45,266 bases of DNA from Vibrio sp. 10N.286.49.B3 (GTDB lineage: Bacteria > Pseudomonadota > Gammaproteobacteria > Enterobacterales > Vibrionaceae), in assembly GCF_002873395.1 (NCBI RefSeq), contig NZ_MCUV01000026.1, positions 1-45,266 on the forward strand, written 5' to 3'. The notes under the pieces were generated by a model. That model was not told where the DNA came from, did not search any database, and saw nothing but the letters and a program-made list of their open reading frames with translations. Made by a program: the position numbers and the translations under genes. Position 1 is the stretch's first letter; every line of letters begins with the position of its first letter. Positions 1 to 6,485 of the stretch are shown here, in pieces.

Positions 1-82
1 CGCTCGCTCTAAGCGACTGCCTCTCTGACATGCTTCATGGATGAGTGCAACGATATTTTGCCTTTCTTCGGTTGAGGTTAGT
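1..82 (-). CDS. IS3-family transposase OrfB, N-terminal fragment cut by window edge
   Basis: The minus strand, read in the -1 frame relative to the end of OrfA, gives LTSTEERQNIVALIHEACQR and continues GSRLERA to the edge of the window. This is the usual start of the DDE transposase half (OrfB) of an IS3-family element, where OrfB overlaps OrfA in the -1 frame and is often produced by programmed frameshifting. The catalytic DDE residues lie outside the window, so activity cannot be judged. The family call rests on the OrfA/OrfB arrangement and this short N-terminal stretch only. Confidence 0.6.
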
Positions 83-578
83 CGTCCTCTGGCTCTTCCC
101 CGTAAAAGGCCCTCAGCTTTTTTCTTAGCACCAACAAGGCGGCTGTTTCTGCTAACGCTTTTTCTTTAAAGCGAAGCTCTTTCTTCAATTCTTTGATTTC
201 ATGCTTGTCGGCTTTAGCTTGTTTCTTTGCCTCGGCTTCACGTTCCTTCGATGACATGAACCCCTGCATACATTCGCTGCGCCACTGCTGGACTTCTTCT
301 GGGTACAACCCGTTTTCACGACAGTACTGGCTTAATTCGTTTTCTGTCATAGAAAACGTCGCAGCGACAATGGCTAACTTAGTTTGCGCAGACCAATGCT
401 CTGAAGGGGTATGACTATTTGGCACAACGGCTCCTGATTCTCGAAGTTGTTTGCGCCAATAATACAGTGTCGCATCGCAGATGCCTTCTTCTTTTGCTAC
501 TTCGGCCACAGAGCGAGAGTGTGGGGGCAACAACTTTTTCAATACTGCTTCTTTTCTTTCTTGTGAGTAACGAGACAT
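78..578 (-). CDS. IS3-family transposase OrfA (helix-turn-helix)
   Basis: A 166-aa protein. The N-terminal third (about residues 1-50) is a transposase-type helix-turn-helix (RYSQERKEAVLKKL, then SVAEVAKEEGICDATLYYWR). A second HTH-like segment follows near residues 65-100 (EHWSAQTKLAIVAATFSMTE). The C-terminal third is a charged coiled coil (residues about 110-150) like the leucine-zipper region that dimerises IS3 OrfA proteins. OrfA binds the terminal repeats and is joined by frameshifting to OrfB. The ATG at 578 follows a plausible AGAGGAAAT ribosome site. It looks intact. It lies on the same strand as the cassette genes but belongs to the IS that interrupts the first attC site. Confidence 0.85.
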   Translation of the reverse strand: MSRYSQERKEAVLKKLLPPHSRSVAEVAKEEGICDATLYYWRKQLRESGAVVPNSHTPSEHWSAQTKLAIVAATFSMTENELSQYCRENGLYPEEVQQWRSECMQGFMSSKEREAEAKKQAKADKHEIKELKKELRFKEKALAETAALLVLRKKLRAFYGEEPEDD

Positions 579-651
579 ATTTCCTCTGTTACCGCCCCTC
601 TGATTGGTTAATTTTTAACAGTGACAACTAGCCTGACACAGGGGGACACCT

Positions 652-698
652 GGGATTTAGTGTTGGCTGCGTGACACTTAATACTTGTTTATTATGCC
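652..698 (-). repeat. attC site truncated by the IS
   Basis: On the minus strand, after the stop of the DUF6653-like gene, the sequence GCATAATAAACAAG is followed by ATTAAGTGTCACGCAGCC and AACACTAAATCCC. The inner part is almost the same as the intact 57-bp attC at 4575-4631 (ATTAAGTGTTGTGCAGCC, AACACTAAATTCC). The copy stops where the IS begins, so the 3' core site (GTTRRRY) is missing and would be expected on the far side of the IS. Confidence 0.6.
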
Positions 699-1189
699 GA
701 ATTTGAAGACTCATAAAGCCAAACCATACGATCCAAAAACCACATTTTAGTTAGGTATACATAAGCCATGCCGTGAAGAGTAATAGCTAAATCTAAGCTC
801 CACATACCGTAAATCAGTATAATTCCACCACAGGATTGAAGCACATTTAATATTACTATTACTTTTAAGTGGTCTTTTGGTATTGGCACTTCTTTCCTAT
901 TCATAAACACGCGCTCACCTAATACAGCTTTAGCGCCCCAACTATTAAAGTGCTTTGGCTTAGAAAACAATGTTGGATTTATCCAAACCCAAAAGATAAG
1001 AACCGAGATAGGAATAAGGCAATACCACCCAATCCAAACTCGAGACCAAATACTTAAAACAATAAACGGCAATGTAGCAAATCTAGACCAAACCGACCAA
1101 GGGTTAGCATGTTTTAACCAACTATCATTATCTGGTAGAAATAATTTTGATAAAGCTTTATCTAACGCCAAGATACCCTCCGATGTCAT
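692..1189 (-). CDS. DUF6653-like membrane protein (gene cassette)
   Basis: A 165-aa protein with several hydrophobic stretches: about residues 38-68 (a pair of helices around SIWSRVWIGWYCLIPISVLI), 105-130 and 135-155. The conserved-looking motifs NPWSVWSRF, a WINP turn, AVLGERVFMNRKEVPIP and a C-terminal FLDRMVW match my memory of the DUF6653 family, whose function is unknown. It probably sits in the inner membrane. It is on the minus strand with the rest of the array and is followed at its stop codon by an attC sequence, so it behaves as a cassette gene. The family name is recalled and unverified; the membrane prediction is from hydrophobicity. Confidence 0.7.
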   Translation of the reverse strand: MTSEGILALDKALSKLFLPDNDSWLKHANPWSVWSRFATLPFIVLSIWSRVWIGWYCLIPISVLIFWVWINPTLFSKPKHFNSWGAKAVLGERVFMNRKEVPIPKDHLKVIVILNVLQSCGGIILIYGMWSLDLAITLHGMAYVYLTKMWFLDRMVWLYESSNSA

Positions 1190-1199
1190 TCAGCATCAC

Positions 1200-1224
1200 G
1201 TCGCAATAACACGTTTACTGCGAC
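1200..1224. repeat. Hairpin in cassette junction, possible degenerate attC
   Basis: GTCGCAATAA (1200-1209) and TTACTGCGAC (1215-1224) form a 10-bp stem with one mismatch and a 5-nt loop. It lies in the 123-bp gap between two cassette genes, where an attC is expected. I could not find convincing outer core sites, so the assignment as attC is tentative. Confidence 0.35.
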
Positions 1225-1312
1225 ACAGACTTGACTGAATTTTACCGCCTTAACCACTGAAACTAAAGACAAAGCTAGAGCGCCGAATGTAGTAAATAAT
1301 GCTGATGTTTTA

Positions 1313-1699
1313 TTATACGTTGACCTGATATTTCAGATCTTTTGCTTCATCGCCAGTCATGCCTCTGAAACCCCAACAATGCGCTGGTTGCTCTTTAATG
1401 GTAATTTCAACATCAATCGGTAATATTCCTAATTCACACTCAATTGTAGAGAATAAAGACTTAATTAATGCCTTTTTCGTTTCAACCGTCCTACCTTCCA
1501 TCATATTTATTTCAATCACGGTATAAGCATTACTACGACCATCTGGATAATAGTAATCTTCTTTATCCATCGGTATAAATCGATGGGCACGTTTATCTTC
1601 TGGCATACCCAGAACTGATTCCATACACCCGTGAATAACATCTGAGAGTTGTGCTTTTATAGGATTGAGCTTTTCTTTAATTCCGAAGATTACGATCAT
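1313..1699 (-). CDS. Tautomerase-family protein (gene cassette)
   Basis: A 128-aa protein resembling the longer tautomerase-superfamily members (macrophage inhibitory factor/4-oxalocrotonate tautomerase fold). Recognisable segments are MESVLGMPEDKRAHRFIPMD, YTVIEINMMEGRTVETKKAL, and ELGILPIDVEITIKEQPAHC followed by WGFRGM. These enzymes normally use an N-terminal proline as the catalytic base. Here the protein begins MIVIFGIKEKLNP, so the usual Pro-1 is not exposed, and the true start or the activity may differ. It is flanked by attC-like sequence on both sides. The fold assignment is fairly secure, but the substrate is unknown. Confidence 0.75.
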   Translation of the reverse strand: MIVIFGIKEKLNPIKAQLSDVIHGCMESVLGMPEDKRAHRFIPMDKEDYYYPDGRSNAYTVIEINMMEGRTVETKKALIKSLFSTIECELGILPIDVEITIKEQPAHCWGFRGMTGDEAKDLKYQVNV

Positions 1700-1717
1700 A
1701 TCGACTCCTTACGTAAC

Positions 1718-1822
1718 GTATAACGCCCCACTAAGAGACTAATAATTGTTGCCTAAAATTGTTGGTTATAATGTGGAGCGATGTGAAGCTTAACCAACTG
1801 TTTTAGCTCTGTTTAATTGCCC
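1718..1822 (-). repeat. attC recombination site (about 105 bp)
   Basis: Read on the minus strand, the racemase stop region is followed by CTAAAACAGTTGGTTAAGC, CACATCGCTCCACATTATAA, CCAACAATTTTAG and a final TTAGTGGGGCGTTATAC. The two internal halves form an imperfect inverted repeat and the 3' core is GTTATAC. The central sequence is close to that of the site at 5096-5195, marking both as the same attC subfamily. Confidence 0.7.
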
Positions 1823-2501
1823 ATTCAACAGCTTTTTGAGCATGAATATATGTTGTGTCTAAAAGTGTTATTTCAGTATCAGTTTGCTCAACCAACATAC
1901 CTATTTCTGTACAGCCAAGAATTACGGCCTCCGCCCCTTGGTTAGCTAAAGATTCAATAATTCTCAAATACTCGATTTTAGAGGCAGGAAGTGAATTACC
2001 TAAGCAAAGCTCTTTATAAATTACATTATGGACAATTTTTCTATCTGCTTCATTAGGTACTAGAACTGTTAATCCATAATTTTCATTTAACCTACCTTTA
2101 TAAAATTCTTGCTCCATTGTGAAAGCGGTTCCCAATAAGCCAACAGTTTTAATTCCTTTTTTAACAAGAACTTCAGCAGTTGCATCTGCAATGTGTAACA
2201 GAGGAATATCAATTGCTTTTTCTATTTGCGGAGCTACTTTATGCATAGTGTTTGTACAGATAAGTAAAAAATCTGCGCCTGCATTTTGCACATTTTTAGC
2301 AGCTCCAGAGAGTATCTTTGCGGTACCTTCCCAATCACCATCATGCTGTAACTTTTCAATGGGATCGAAATCGACACTGTACATAGCGATTTTTGCTGAA
2401 TGAAGACCACCTAAAGAACCTTTAACACCTTCATTGATTGCTCGATAATACCCCACTGAACTTTCCCAGCTCATACCACCTAAAAGACCAACTGTTTTCA
2501 T
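1803..2501 (-). CDS. Aspartate/glutamate racemase family protein (gene cassette)
   Basis: A 232-aa protein, the normal length for cofactor-independent amino-acid racemases of the Asp/Glu/hydantoin racemase superfamily. It begins MKTVGLLGGMSWESSVGYYR. The two catalytic cysteines are present at Cys82 (LLICTNTMH) and Cys197 (VILGCTEIG), and a GLLGTAFTMEQEFYKGRL segment marks the second half-domain. The expected reaction is interconversion of the L and D forms of aspartate or a similar acidic amino acid in the cytoplasm. It appears intact. The stop codon runs straight into an attC site, so it is a cassette gene. Substrate specificity cannot be assigned from sequence. Confidence 0.85.
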   Translation of the reverse strand: MKTVGLLGGMSWESSVGYYRAINEGVKGSLGGLHSAKIAMYSVDFDPIEKLQHDGDWEGTAKILSGAAKNVQNAGADFLLICTNTMHKVAPQIEKAIDIPLLHIADATAEVLVKKGIKTVGLLGTAFTMEQEFYKGRLNENYGLTVLVPNEADRKIVHNVIYKELCLGNSLPASKIEYLRIIESLANQGAEAVILGCTEIGMLVEQTDTEITLLDTTYIHAQKAVEWAIKQS

Positions 2502-2529
2502 GCAAACCCTCGAATTATAATTGCAATAT

Positions 2530-2560
2530 CAACGTCCGGTTAATTGGCAAACAACGCTAC
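2530..2560 (-). repeat. 3' half of a VCR-like attC
   Basis: On the minus strand GTAGCGTTGTTTGCCAATTA then ACCGGACGTTGATA aligns closely with the 3' end of the intact VCR-like site at 3259-3389 (GTAGCGTTTTCTGCCAATTA, AGCGGGCGTTATAC). The 5' half of the site is missing, so this is a collapsed attC belonging to the 33-codon cassette remnant. Confidence 0.55.
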
Positions 2561-2587
2561 CTACCAATCTAGTCGTGATTTAGACAT

Positions 2588-2689
2588 TCAGTCAGCCGCT
2601 GACTCAGGTGCCCAACCATGACTATTCCCCCAGAAACTAGCCAACTGTTCATTTCTAGAGATGATGTTTTTTACATTAGATTCGTACAT
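2588..2689 (-). pseudogene. Short ORF (33 codons), probable cassette-gene remnant
   Basis: An ATG at 2689 preceded by AGAGGAAAT, a good ribosome site, opens a 33-codon frame starting MYESNVKNIISRNEQLASFW and ending ESAAD followed by TGA. Reading on in the same frame past the TGA gives MSKSRLDW then TAG, so the frame looks like a longer gene degraded by stop codons. It is followed by half of an attC and preceded by a collapsed one. I see no domain; it may still be translated as a 33-aa peptide. Confidence 0.5.
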
Positions 2690-2703
2690 ATTTCCTCTGA
2701 GTG

Positions 2704-2727
2704 ACATAACGCTTTATACCGTTACTT
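2704..2727 (-). repeat. Collapsed attC after the GNAT gene
   Basis: Immediately after the GNAT stop codon the minus strand reads TAACGGTATAAAGCGTTATG. An R''-like TAAC and an R'-like GCGTTATG are brought together within about 20 nt, with no room for the L sites. It looks like an attC that has lost its middle. A chance resemblance is possible because the sequence is short. Confidence 0.4.
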
Positions 2728-3240
2728 ACAGTTAACCCAATACCTAGCCAAAGGATATGGAAAAACCTTACCTATAACGATCTGTTCAAACTCACCACCA
2801 TTAGCTTCGATGACACCACGAGATGCAAAGTTATCCTCATCAGCGGTCAGTAGTGCTCGTTCGATGCCAAGTGCTAAAGCTATCGAAAGAGCAAGCTTTA
2901 GCATTAACTTACCATTACCCTTTCCACGATATGAGGGGGCTATATCGTAGCCAATATGCCCAGCTTCTAAAGCGAGAAAATCATTGTCGATATTGTGACG
3001 AATCCGAATAGCTCCAAGGATACACCCGGTACTATCGATCAGCCAAAAGTGACTACATGGCACATAACCCTCACGTAGGTTTATACCCGCAGCTTCGTCA
3101 CTCAAACGCTGAACATATTTGGAAAAATCAGTTTGACCTTCAAGGTAGTAGTCAGCATTTTCGACATCGTTTTGAACAAAGTCCCTATAGAAATATTCGA
3201 AAGCAGACTTAAACTCTTGCGATGGTACAACTAACTCCAT
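2722..3240 (-). CDS. GNAT-family N-acetyltransferase (gene cassette)
   Basis: A 172-aa protein with the GNAT fold pattern. A central strand (SHFWLIDSTGCILGAIRIRH, about residues 62-81) is followed by GHIGYDIAPSYRGKGNGKLM. The latter carries the acetyl-CoA pyrophosphate-binding motif A in the form R-G-K-G-N-G-K. The later segment ERALLTADEDNFASRGVIEA corresponds to the motif where the CoA arm packs against N-F-A-S-R. The likely role is acetylation of a small molecule or amino group in the cytoplasm; the acceptor is unknown. GNAT genes are very common integron cargo. Its ATG at 3240 lies just downstream (minus strand) of a VCR-like attC. Confidence 0.85.
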   Translation of the reverse strand: MELVVPSQEFKSAFEYFYRDFVQNDVENADYYLEGQTDFSKYVQRLSDEAAGINLREGYVPCSHFWLIDSTGCILGAIRIRHNIDNDFLALEAGHIGYDIAPSYRGKGNGKLMLKLALSIALALGIERALLTADEDNFASRGVIEANGGEFEQIVIGKVFPYPLARYWVNCK

Positions 3241-3258
3241 GTAGTTTTCTCCGATAAG

Positions 3259-3389
3259 GTATAACGCCCGCTTAATTGGCAGAAAACGCTACCACTATAC
3301 TCCACCTGAAATGCCAGAAACACAGAGCTTGGCAATTGGTAATAAACCCGCCAAGCGTTGACTGCCCTATTGAAGCGTTTGTTCGCTAT
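3259..3389 (-). repeat. VCR-like attC recombination site (about 130 bp)
   Basis: The minus strand runs GCGAACAAACGCTTCAATAG, GCAGTCAACGCTTGGCGGG, ... TGCCAATTAAGCGGGCGTTA, TAC. The 5' AACAAACGC, the internal CAACGC and the terminal GCGGGCGTTATA match the layout of Vibrio cholerae repeats, and the length of about 130 bp is in the VCR range. It overlaps the stop codon of the 178-aa gene. This is the best evidence that the array derives from a Vibrio chromosomal integron. Confidence 0.8.
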
Positions 3390-3922
3390 TTGATAAATGA
3401 ATTACTTTTTTCATATTGCGATACCATTTTCGCTGAGTACGACTTCAGTTCCGCTAAGTATTCAGAGATATTCTTAGGGTCTTGTGAATCAGCGTTATGT
3501 TCTATAGTTGTGTCGTCAATGGTGAGAACAAAGTTTGGATGGAACTCTGACTGATAGGTTACTTTGGTAACTAGGCTAATTGTGGCACTTTTAGTCCATC
3601 TCACGCTATCGATGGATAGCGGTTCTTCTTTTTTATCCTCTCTGTTTTTATTTACCTTGTCTAACATCTCGATTAGATCTTCACGAGCAGAAGAATAGAG
3701 ATCTTTAGTATTTGCGTAAACAGACGTTGAAGTATGTTTATCACCTTCGAACGTAACCTCATATGTAGAACTAAGTGTCTCACGGTAAACTTCACCCAGC
3801 CTAATTTTTCCTGATGTCAGTTCGATTACATTACTAAATTGTTTGAAACTATTGAGCTGTTCTATGCCAAGAAGCCCTGAAGCAACGACGATAGATGCAC
3901 CTAATACCAACATACGTTTCAT
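3386..3922 (-). CDS. Exported or membrane-anchored protein of unknown function (gene cassette)
   Basis: A 178-aa protein. Residues 1-20 (MKRMLVLGASIVVASGLLGI) form a signal sequence or N-terminal anchor, so the rest is likely periplasmic. The body is rich in beta-strand-like, Ser/Thr-rich sequence (STYEVTFEGDKHTSTSVYAN, SATISLVTKVTYQSEFHPNF) with a charged central helix (about residues 78-98, EDLIEMLDKVNKNREDKKEE). No cysteine and no known motif were recognised. It sits between the long non-coding repeat, upstream of its start, and a VCR-like attC at its stop codon, so it is a cassette gene. Confidence 0.65.
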   Translation of the reverse strand: MKRMLVLGASIVVASGLLGIEQLNSFKQFSNVIELTSGKIRLGEVYRETLSSTYEVTFEGDKHTSTSVYANTKDLYSSAREDLIEMLDKVNKNREDKKEEPLSIDSVRWTKSATISLVTKVTYQSEFHPNFVLTIDDTTIEHNADSQDPKNISEYLAELKSYSAKMVSQYEKSNSFIK

Positions 3923-3968
3923 ATTTCATACCTTATTATATATACAAATTTTGATGCAAATAGCTAAC

Positions 3969-3974
3969 ATTATA
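3969..3974 (-). promoter_or_regulatory. Possible -10 box at the end of repeat copy 1
   Basis: TATAAT on the minus strand lies about 47 nt upstream of the ATG of the 178-aa gene and directly before a GTTAGCT core-like site. The same box is kept in copy 2 (5917-5922), ahead of the 232-aa gene. No good -35 is visible at 17-18 nt, so strength is doubtful. Confidence 0.35.
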
Positions 3975-4458
3975 TTACTGTGCATGCGCATCGGCACTTT
4001 TCACTAGTTAATTCACCACTAGCAACAGCCTGGTTATTAATACAAACAAAATGCGCATGCTCACTTTGTTTTTCTCTTATACCGCCGAAGCAATACCACT
4101 ATCTACTAGTGCCCTACTGTCGCTATCTTGATGTTGGTTGAACAAACATCAACGCTCATTTTATAAACAACACATTAGCAACTTAAACCGCCAAGATAAA
4201 CGCTTCAGAACCATCAATGAATATTTCGTGCGGTACATCTTATTTATTAGTTATTTAACTGTGACTTTACACATTAAACAGCACCGAATTGAAAACCAAT
4301 CGAGGCAGGTATGTAGTGTCCGTGTTGCCAGCATGAGATGGCTTACGTGGGAATAACTCGACCGAGGTAGCCGAAAGGTGAAGATGATAAGGATACTGAC
4401 AGAAATATAATTAAAGAAGAAAGAACACAATAGAGAGTGAAGAAATCGCTAATCTATT

Positions 4459-4484
4459 GATAAGGTTACTGTTGTAACCTTATC
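4459..4484. ncRNA. Perfect 11-bp hairpin inside repeat copy 1
   Basis: GATAAGGTTAC, loop TGTT, then GTAACCTTATC form a perfect 11-bp stem. In copy 2 (6406-6429) the equivalent stem is ATAAGATTA/TAATCTTAT: one G-C pair became A-T by changes on both arms, while the outermost and innermost pairs are lost. A second hairpin, CGCCTTGA/TCAAGGCG (4496-4519), follows at once and is kept in copy 2. Together these may be a structured RNA end or a bidirectional terminator. There is no T-run. Confidence 0.4.
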
Positions 4485-4574
4485 TCAACCTCACTCGCCT
4501 TGAGAAAAGTATCAAGGCGATGCACCCACCATACAAGATTGCACAATTTACTAATAATAAGTGGCTTCGGGCTT

Positions 4575-4631
4575 GTTCAACACCCGGAATTTAGTGTTGG
4601 CTGCACAACACTTAATCCTTTTTTGTTATGT
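4575..4631 (-). repeat. Compact attC recombination site (57 bp)
   Basis: Minus strand: ACATAAC (R''), ATTAAGTGTTG, spacer TGCAGC, CAACACTAAAT, TCCGGGT, GTTGAAC (R'). The final GTTGAAC fits GTTRRRY exactly. The inner arms pair with one unpaired A, as expected for the extrahelical bases of attC sites. The site overlaps the stop codon of the 145-aa gene. The IS-interrupted site at 652-698 belongs to the same compact type. Confidence 0.75.
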
Positions 4632-5063
4632 GCCTGCAAGGTGATGCTCTATATACCCAATAGTTTCCGATTTATCGTATCGACCACCAGGAGTCCAATT
4701 AACAAAAATATCATCACCTTTAATTATATCAAGGTCACTATACTTCTTACTCAAAGGATTTGTATTTTCACCAAGAATTGGGGAAGTAAATCCATTAAAC
4801 TGATCGCAAGTTAAATCATATATTAGATCATCTACTAAAACCCAATAATGCCTGTCATCATTAGGATGATCATAGCCCTCTACAACTGCAACTTTGCTGT
4901 TAGGTATATGTATACTTACAAGGTGAGCAAATACTCTTGATGCTCCCTCACAACTGTTTTTAGGAAACTGAAACGAATAGGAAAACAAGTTAAATTTTTC
5001 CCGAGAACCTTGTTCATATACAGACCTAACTTTTAACGCTAGATCAATAATCGTATTTTTCAA
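4626..5063 (-). CDS. Papain/transglutaminase-like protein of unknown role (gene cassette)
   Basis: A 145-aa protein with a possible Cys-His-Asp triad of the papain/transglutaminase fold. Cys38 is in FPKNSCEGASRVFAHLV at the start of a helix, His72 in DDRHYWVLVDDL on a strand, and Asp83 in IYDLTCDQF. Order and spacing match small transglutaminase-like proteins, where the His-bearing strand is followed by a short strand ending in Asp. Such proteins can be peptidases, amidases or crosslinking enzymes; nothing shows which. No signal peptide is visible, so it should be cytoplasmic. Its stop codon lies inside the compact attC, which makes it a cassette gene. The fold and triad are inferred by eye. 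Confidence 0.6.
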   Translation of the reverse strand: MKNTIIDLALKVRSVYEQGSREKFNLFSYSFQFPKNSCEGASRVFAHLVSIHIPNSKVAVVEGYDHPNDDRHYWVLVDDLIYDLTCDQFNGFTSPILGENTNPLSKKYSDLDIIKGDDIFVNWTPGGRYDKSETIGYIEHHLAGT

Positions 5064-5095
5064 AATTACTCCTCAAACGCACGGATTAAATTGGC

Positions 5096-5195
5096 ACATA
5101 ACGCCGCACTAAGCGGACTAAAATAGTGGGTTAAAATGTGTAGCGAATCGAAACATAACCTACTGTTTTAGTTCCATTTAAGTGCCTTATTAGCC
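5096..5195 (-). repeat. attC recombination site (about 100 bp)
   Basis: Minus strand: GGCTAATAAGGCACTTAAAT, CTAAAACAGTAGGTTATG, TTCGATTCGCTACACATTTT, AACCCACTATTTTAG, then CTTAGTGCGGCGTTATGT. CTAAAACAGTAGGTTA and TAACCCACTATTTTAG are near-perfect inverted arms, and the outer ends also pair imperfectly. It has the same type of core as 1718-1822. It begins just after the stop codon of the 232-aa gene. Confidence 0.75.
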
Positions 5196-5196
5196 A

Positions 5197-5895
5197 TTAA
5201 ATCACATTCAGCTCAGCTTTCATTTGTAATTTAACTTTTTCATGTATTTCTGCTACTTTTTCACCTGATTTGAGGTTCTGTTCTTCATATGGTTTTAACA
5301 ATGATTGATCAGCCCAAAATTCAGGTTTAGACATAAACTGTGTCATAGCAGTCGCATCATTCGTTGACTTTGTTACTGCAAACTCTAATTCATTAAGCAA
5401 CAAATCAAGTTCAACACTAGATATTAACCTAACACCATGGGTTTCCGTTTTTAGCGTAAGTAGCTCATTATTCAATTCTTGAGATAGTACGTTAATTGAA
5501 TTACTAAAGTTATGAATTGCCACATTCTGCTCTTCTTGAGTACCATTCATGAACGCAACTAAAAATTCACCAATTATAGGCTGAAAGCTTTGTACAATCA
5601 TTGAGTTAGTTTTACTATGAAACCCTTCTAATAAAGCAAAGTATTTTGTAAATTGCTCACGTTTATCTATATATTTAAACTCTCGTTTTTTAACATCTAA
5701 AGAATGCTGTTTCTTAATTTCTTCCATTTCTGTTTGAAATTTTGCAATTATCTTTTGCTTTTCATTCTCTAATTCGAAAACATCCTCTTTAAGAGCTTTA
5801 TTCTTTCCTTTCTCTTTTGTATAAGCAGTCAAGTAAATTGACAATGCACCAAAACAAAACGAAATAAAGGCGATAAAAGCATCATACTCGGTCAC
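5197..5895 (-). CDS. Membrane-anchored coiled-coil protein of unknown function (gene cassette)
   Basis: A 232-aa protein. Residues about 5-25 (DAFIAFISFCFGALSIYLTA) form one N-terminal membrane helix. A long charged coiled coil follows (about residues 30-80, KEDVFELENEKQKIIAKFQT). The C-terminal two thirds are predicted helical with no recognised motif. The layout, a short periplasmic or membrane tip with a large cytoplasmic helical domain, is common among accessory and phage-related proteins without being diagnostic. It lies directly downstream (minus strand) of repeat copy 2, whose conserved TATAAT and GTTAGCC stand about 20 nt before the ATG, so it may be the first cassette of this segment. 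Confidence 0.6.
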   Translation of the reverse strand: MTEYDAFIAFISFCFGALSIYLTAYTKEKGKNKALKEDVFELENEKQKIIAKFQTEMEEIKKQHSLDVKKREFKYIDKREQFTKYFALLEGFHSKTNSMIVQSFQPIIGEFLVAFMNGTQEEQNVAIHNFSNSINVLSQELNNELLTLKTETHGVRLISSVELDLLLNELEFAVTKSTNDATAMTQFMSKPEFWADQSLLKPYEEQNLKSGEKVAEIHEKVKLQMKAELNVI

Positions 5896-5909
5896 AGCAA
5901 ATCCTTAAT

Positions 5910-6485
5910 GGCTAACATTATATTACTACGCATGCGCATCGGCACTTTTCACTAGTTAATTCACCACTAGCAACAGCCTGATTATTAATACAAACAAAAT
6001 GCGCATTCTCACTTTGCTTTTTTCTTATACTGCCAAAGCAAGATCTCTACCTACTATTACCAAGACTCGTTATCTTGATGTTGGCCGAACAAAAGCATCA
6101 CCGCTCAATTTACAAACAACACACTACCAACTTAAACCTGCAAGATAAACGCTTCAGATCTATTAATAAATATTCCGTGCGGTGTATCTAATTTATTAGC
6201 TATTTAACTGTGACTTTACACATTAAACAGCACCGATTTGAAAGCCAATCGAGATAGGTAGCAGGTACGTGTTGCTAGCATGAGATAGCTTGCTTGGGAA
6301 TAACTCGACCGAGGTAGCCGAAAGGTGAAGATAATAAGGATAATGGCTGAAATAGAATTAAAGGGAAAGACCACAATAGAGAGTGAGAAAATTGCTAATT
6401 TATTCATAAGATTACTGTTCTAATCTTATCTCAGCCTCACTCGCCTTGAGAAAAGTATCAAGGCGACGCACTCATCATGCAAGAT
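5910..6485. repeat. Long non-coding repeat, copy 2 (about 576 bp)
   Basis: This block aligns with 3962-4539 in the same orientation with only small length differences. The hairpins near the right end are retained, with one compensatory base-pair change in the first. The core around 'GGAATAACTCGACCGAGGTA' and 'GCCGAAAGGTGAAGAT' is unchanged. On the minus strand the copy ends TATAATGTTAGCC, a perfect GTTRRRY core, just before the 232-aa cassette gene. Copies 1 and 2 bracket two cassette genes and their attC sites. Confidence 0.75.

Larger units (their letters stand above)
1..651 (-). mobile_element. IS3-family insertion sequence, one end inside the window
   Basis: OrfA and the start of OrfB are followed upstream (plus-strand positions about 600-651) by non-coding sequence containing GTGACAACTAGCCTGACACA and GGGGGACACC, which looks like an IS terminal region. 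At 652 the sequence switches to attC-type sequence shared with 4590-4631, which places the IS edge at about 650-652. The other end lies left of the window, so the terminal inverted repeat and target duplication cannot be verified. Confidence 0.65.
3962..4539. repeat. Long non-coding repeat, copy 1 (about 578 bp)
   Basis: This block matches 5910-6485 almost end to end in the same orientation, with scattered substitutions. It has no credible ORF. Visible structure: an inverted pair GCATGCGCAT/ATGCGCATGC near its left end, a nearby CTAGT/ACTAG pair, and two hairpins at its right end (4459-4484 and 4496-4519). The stretch around 4349-4384 is identical in both copies. On the minus strand it ends in TATAAT then GTTAGCT, a GTTRRRY-type core site, just before the 178-aa cassette gene. 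It could be an ORF-less cassette, a duplicated attI-like platform, or a structured RNA gene. Confidence 0.75.

Noticed and set aside
4138..4356. 72-codon frame inside repeat copy 1
   Set aside because: The same region of copy 2 does not keep this frame open, and the sequence shows hairpins and no ribosome site; treated as non-coding.
6216..6407. 63-codon minus-strand frame inside repeat copy 2
   Set aside because: Not kept in copy 1, no ribosome site, no family features.
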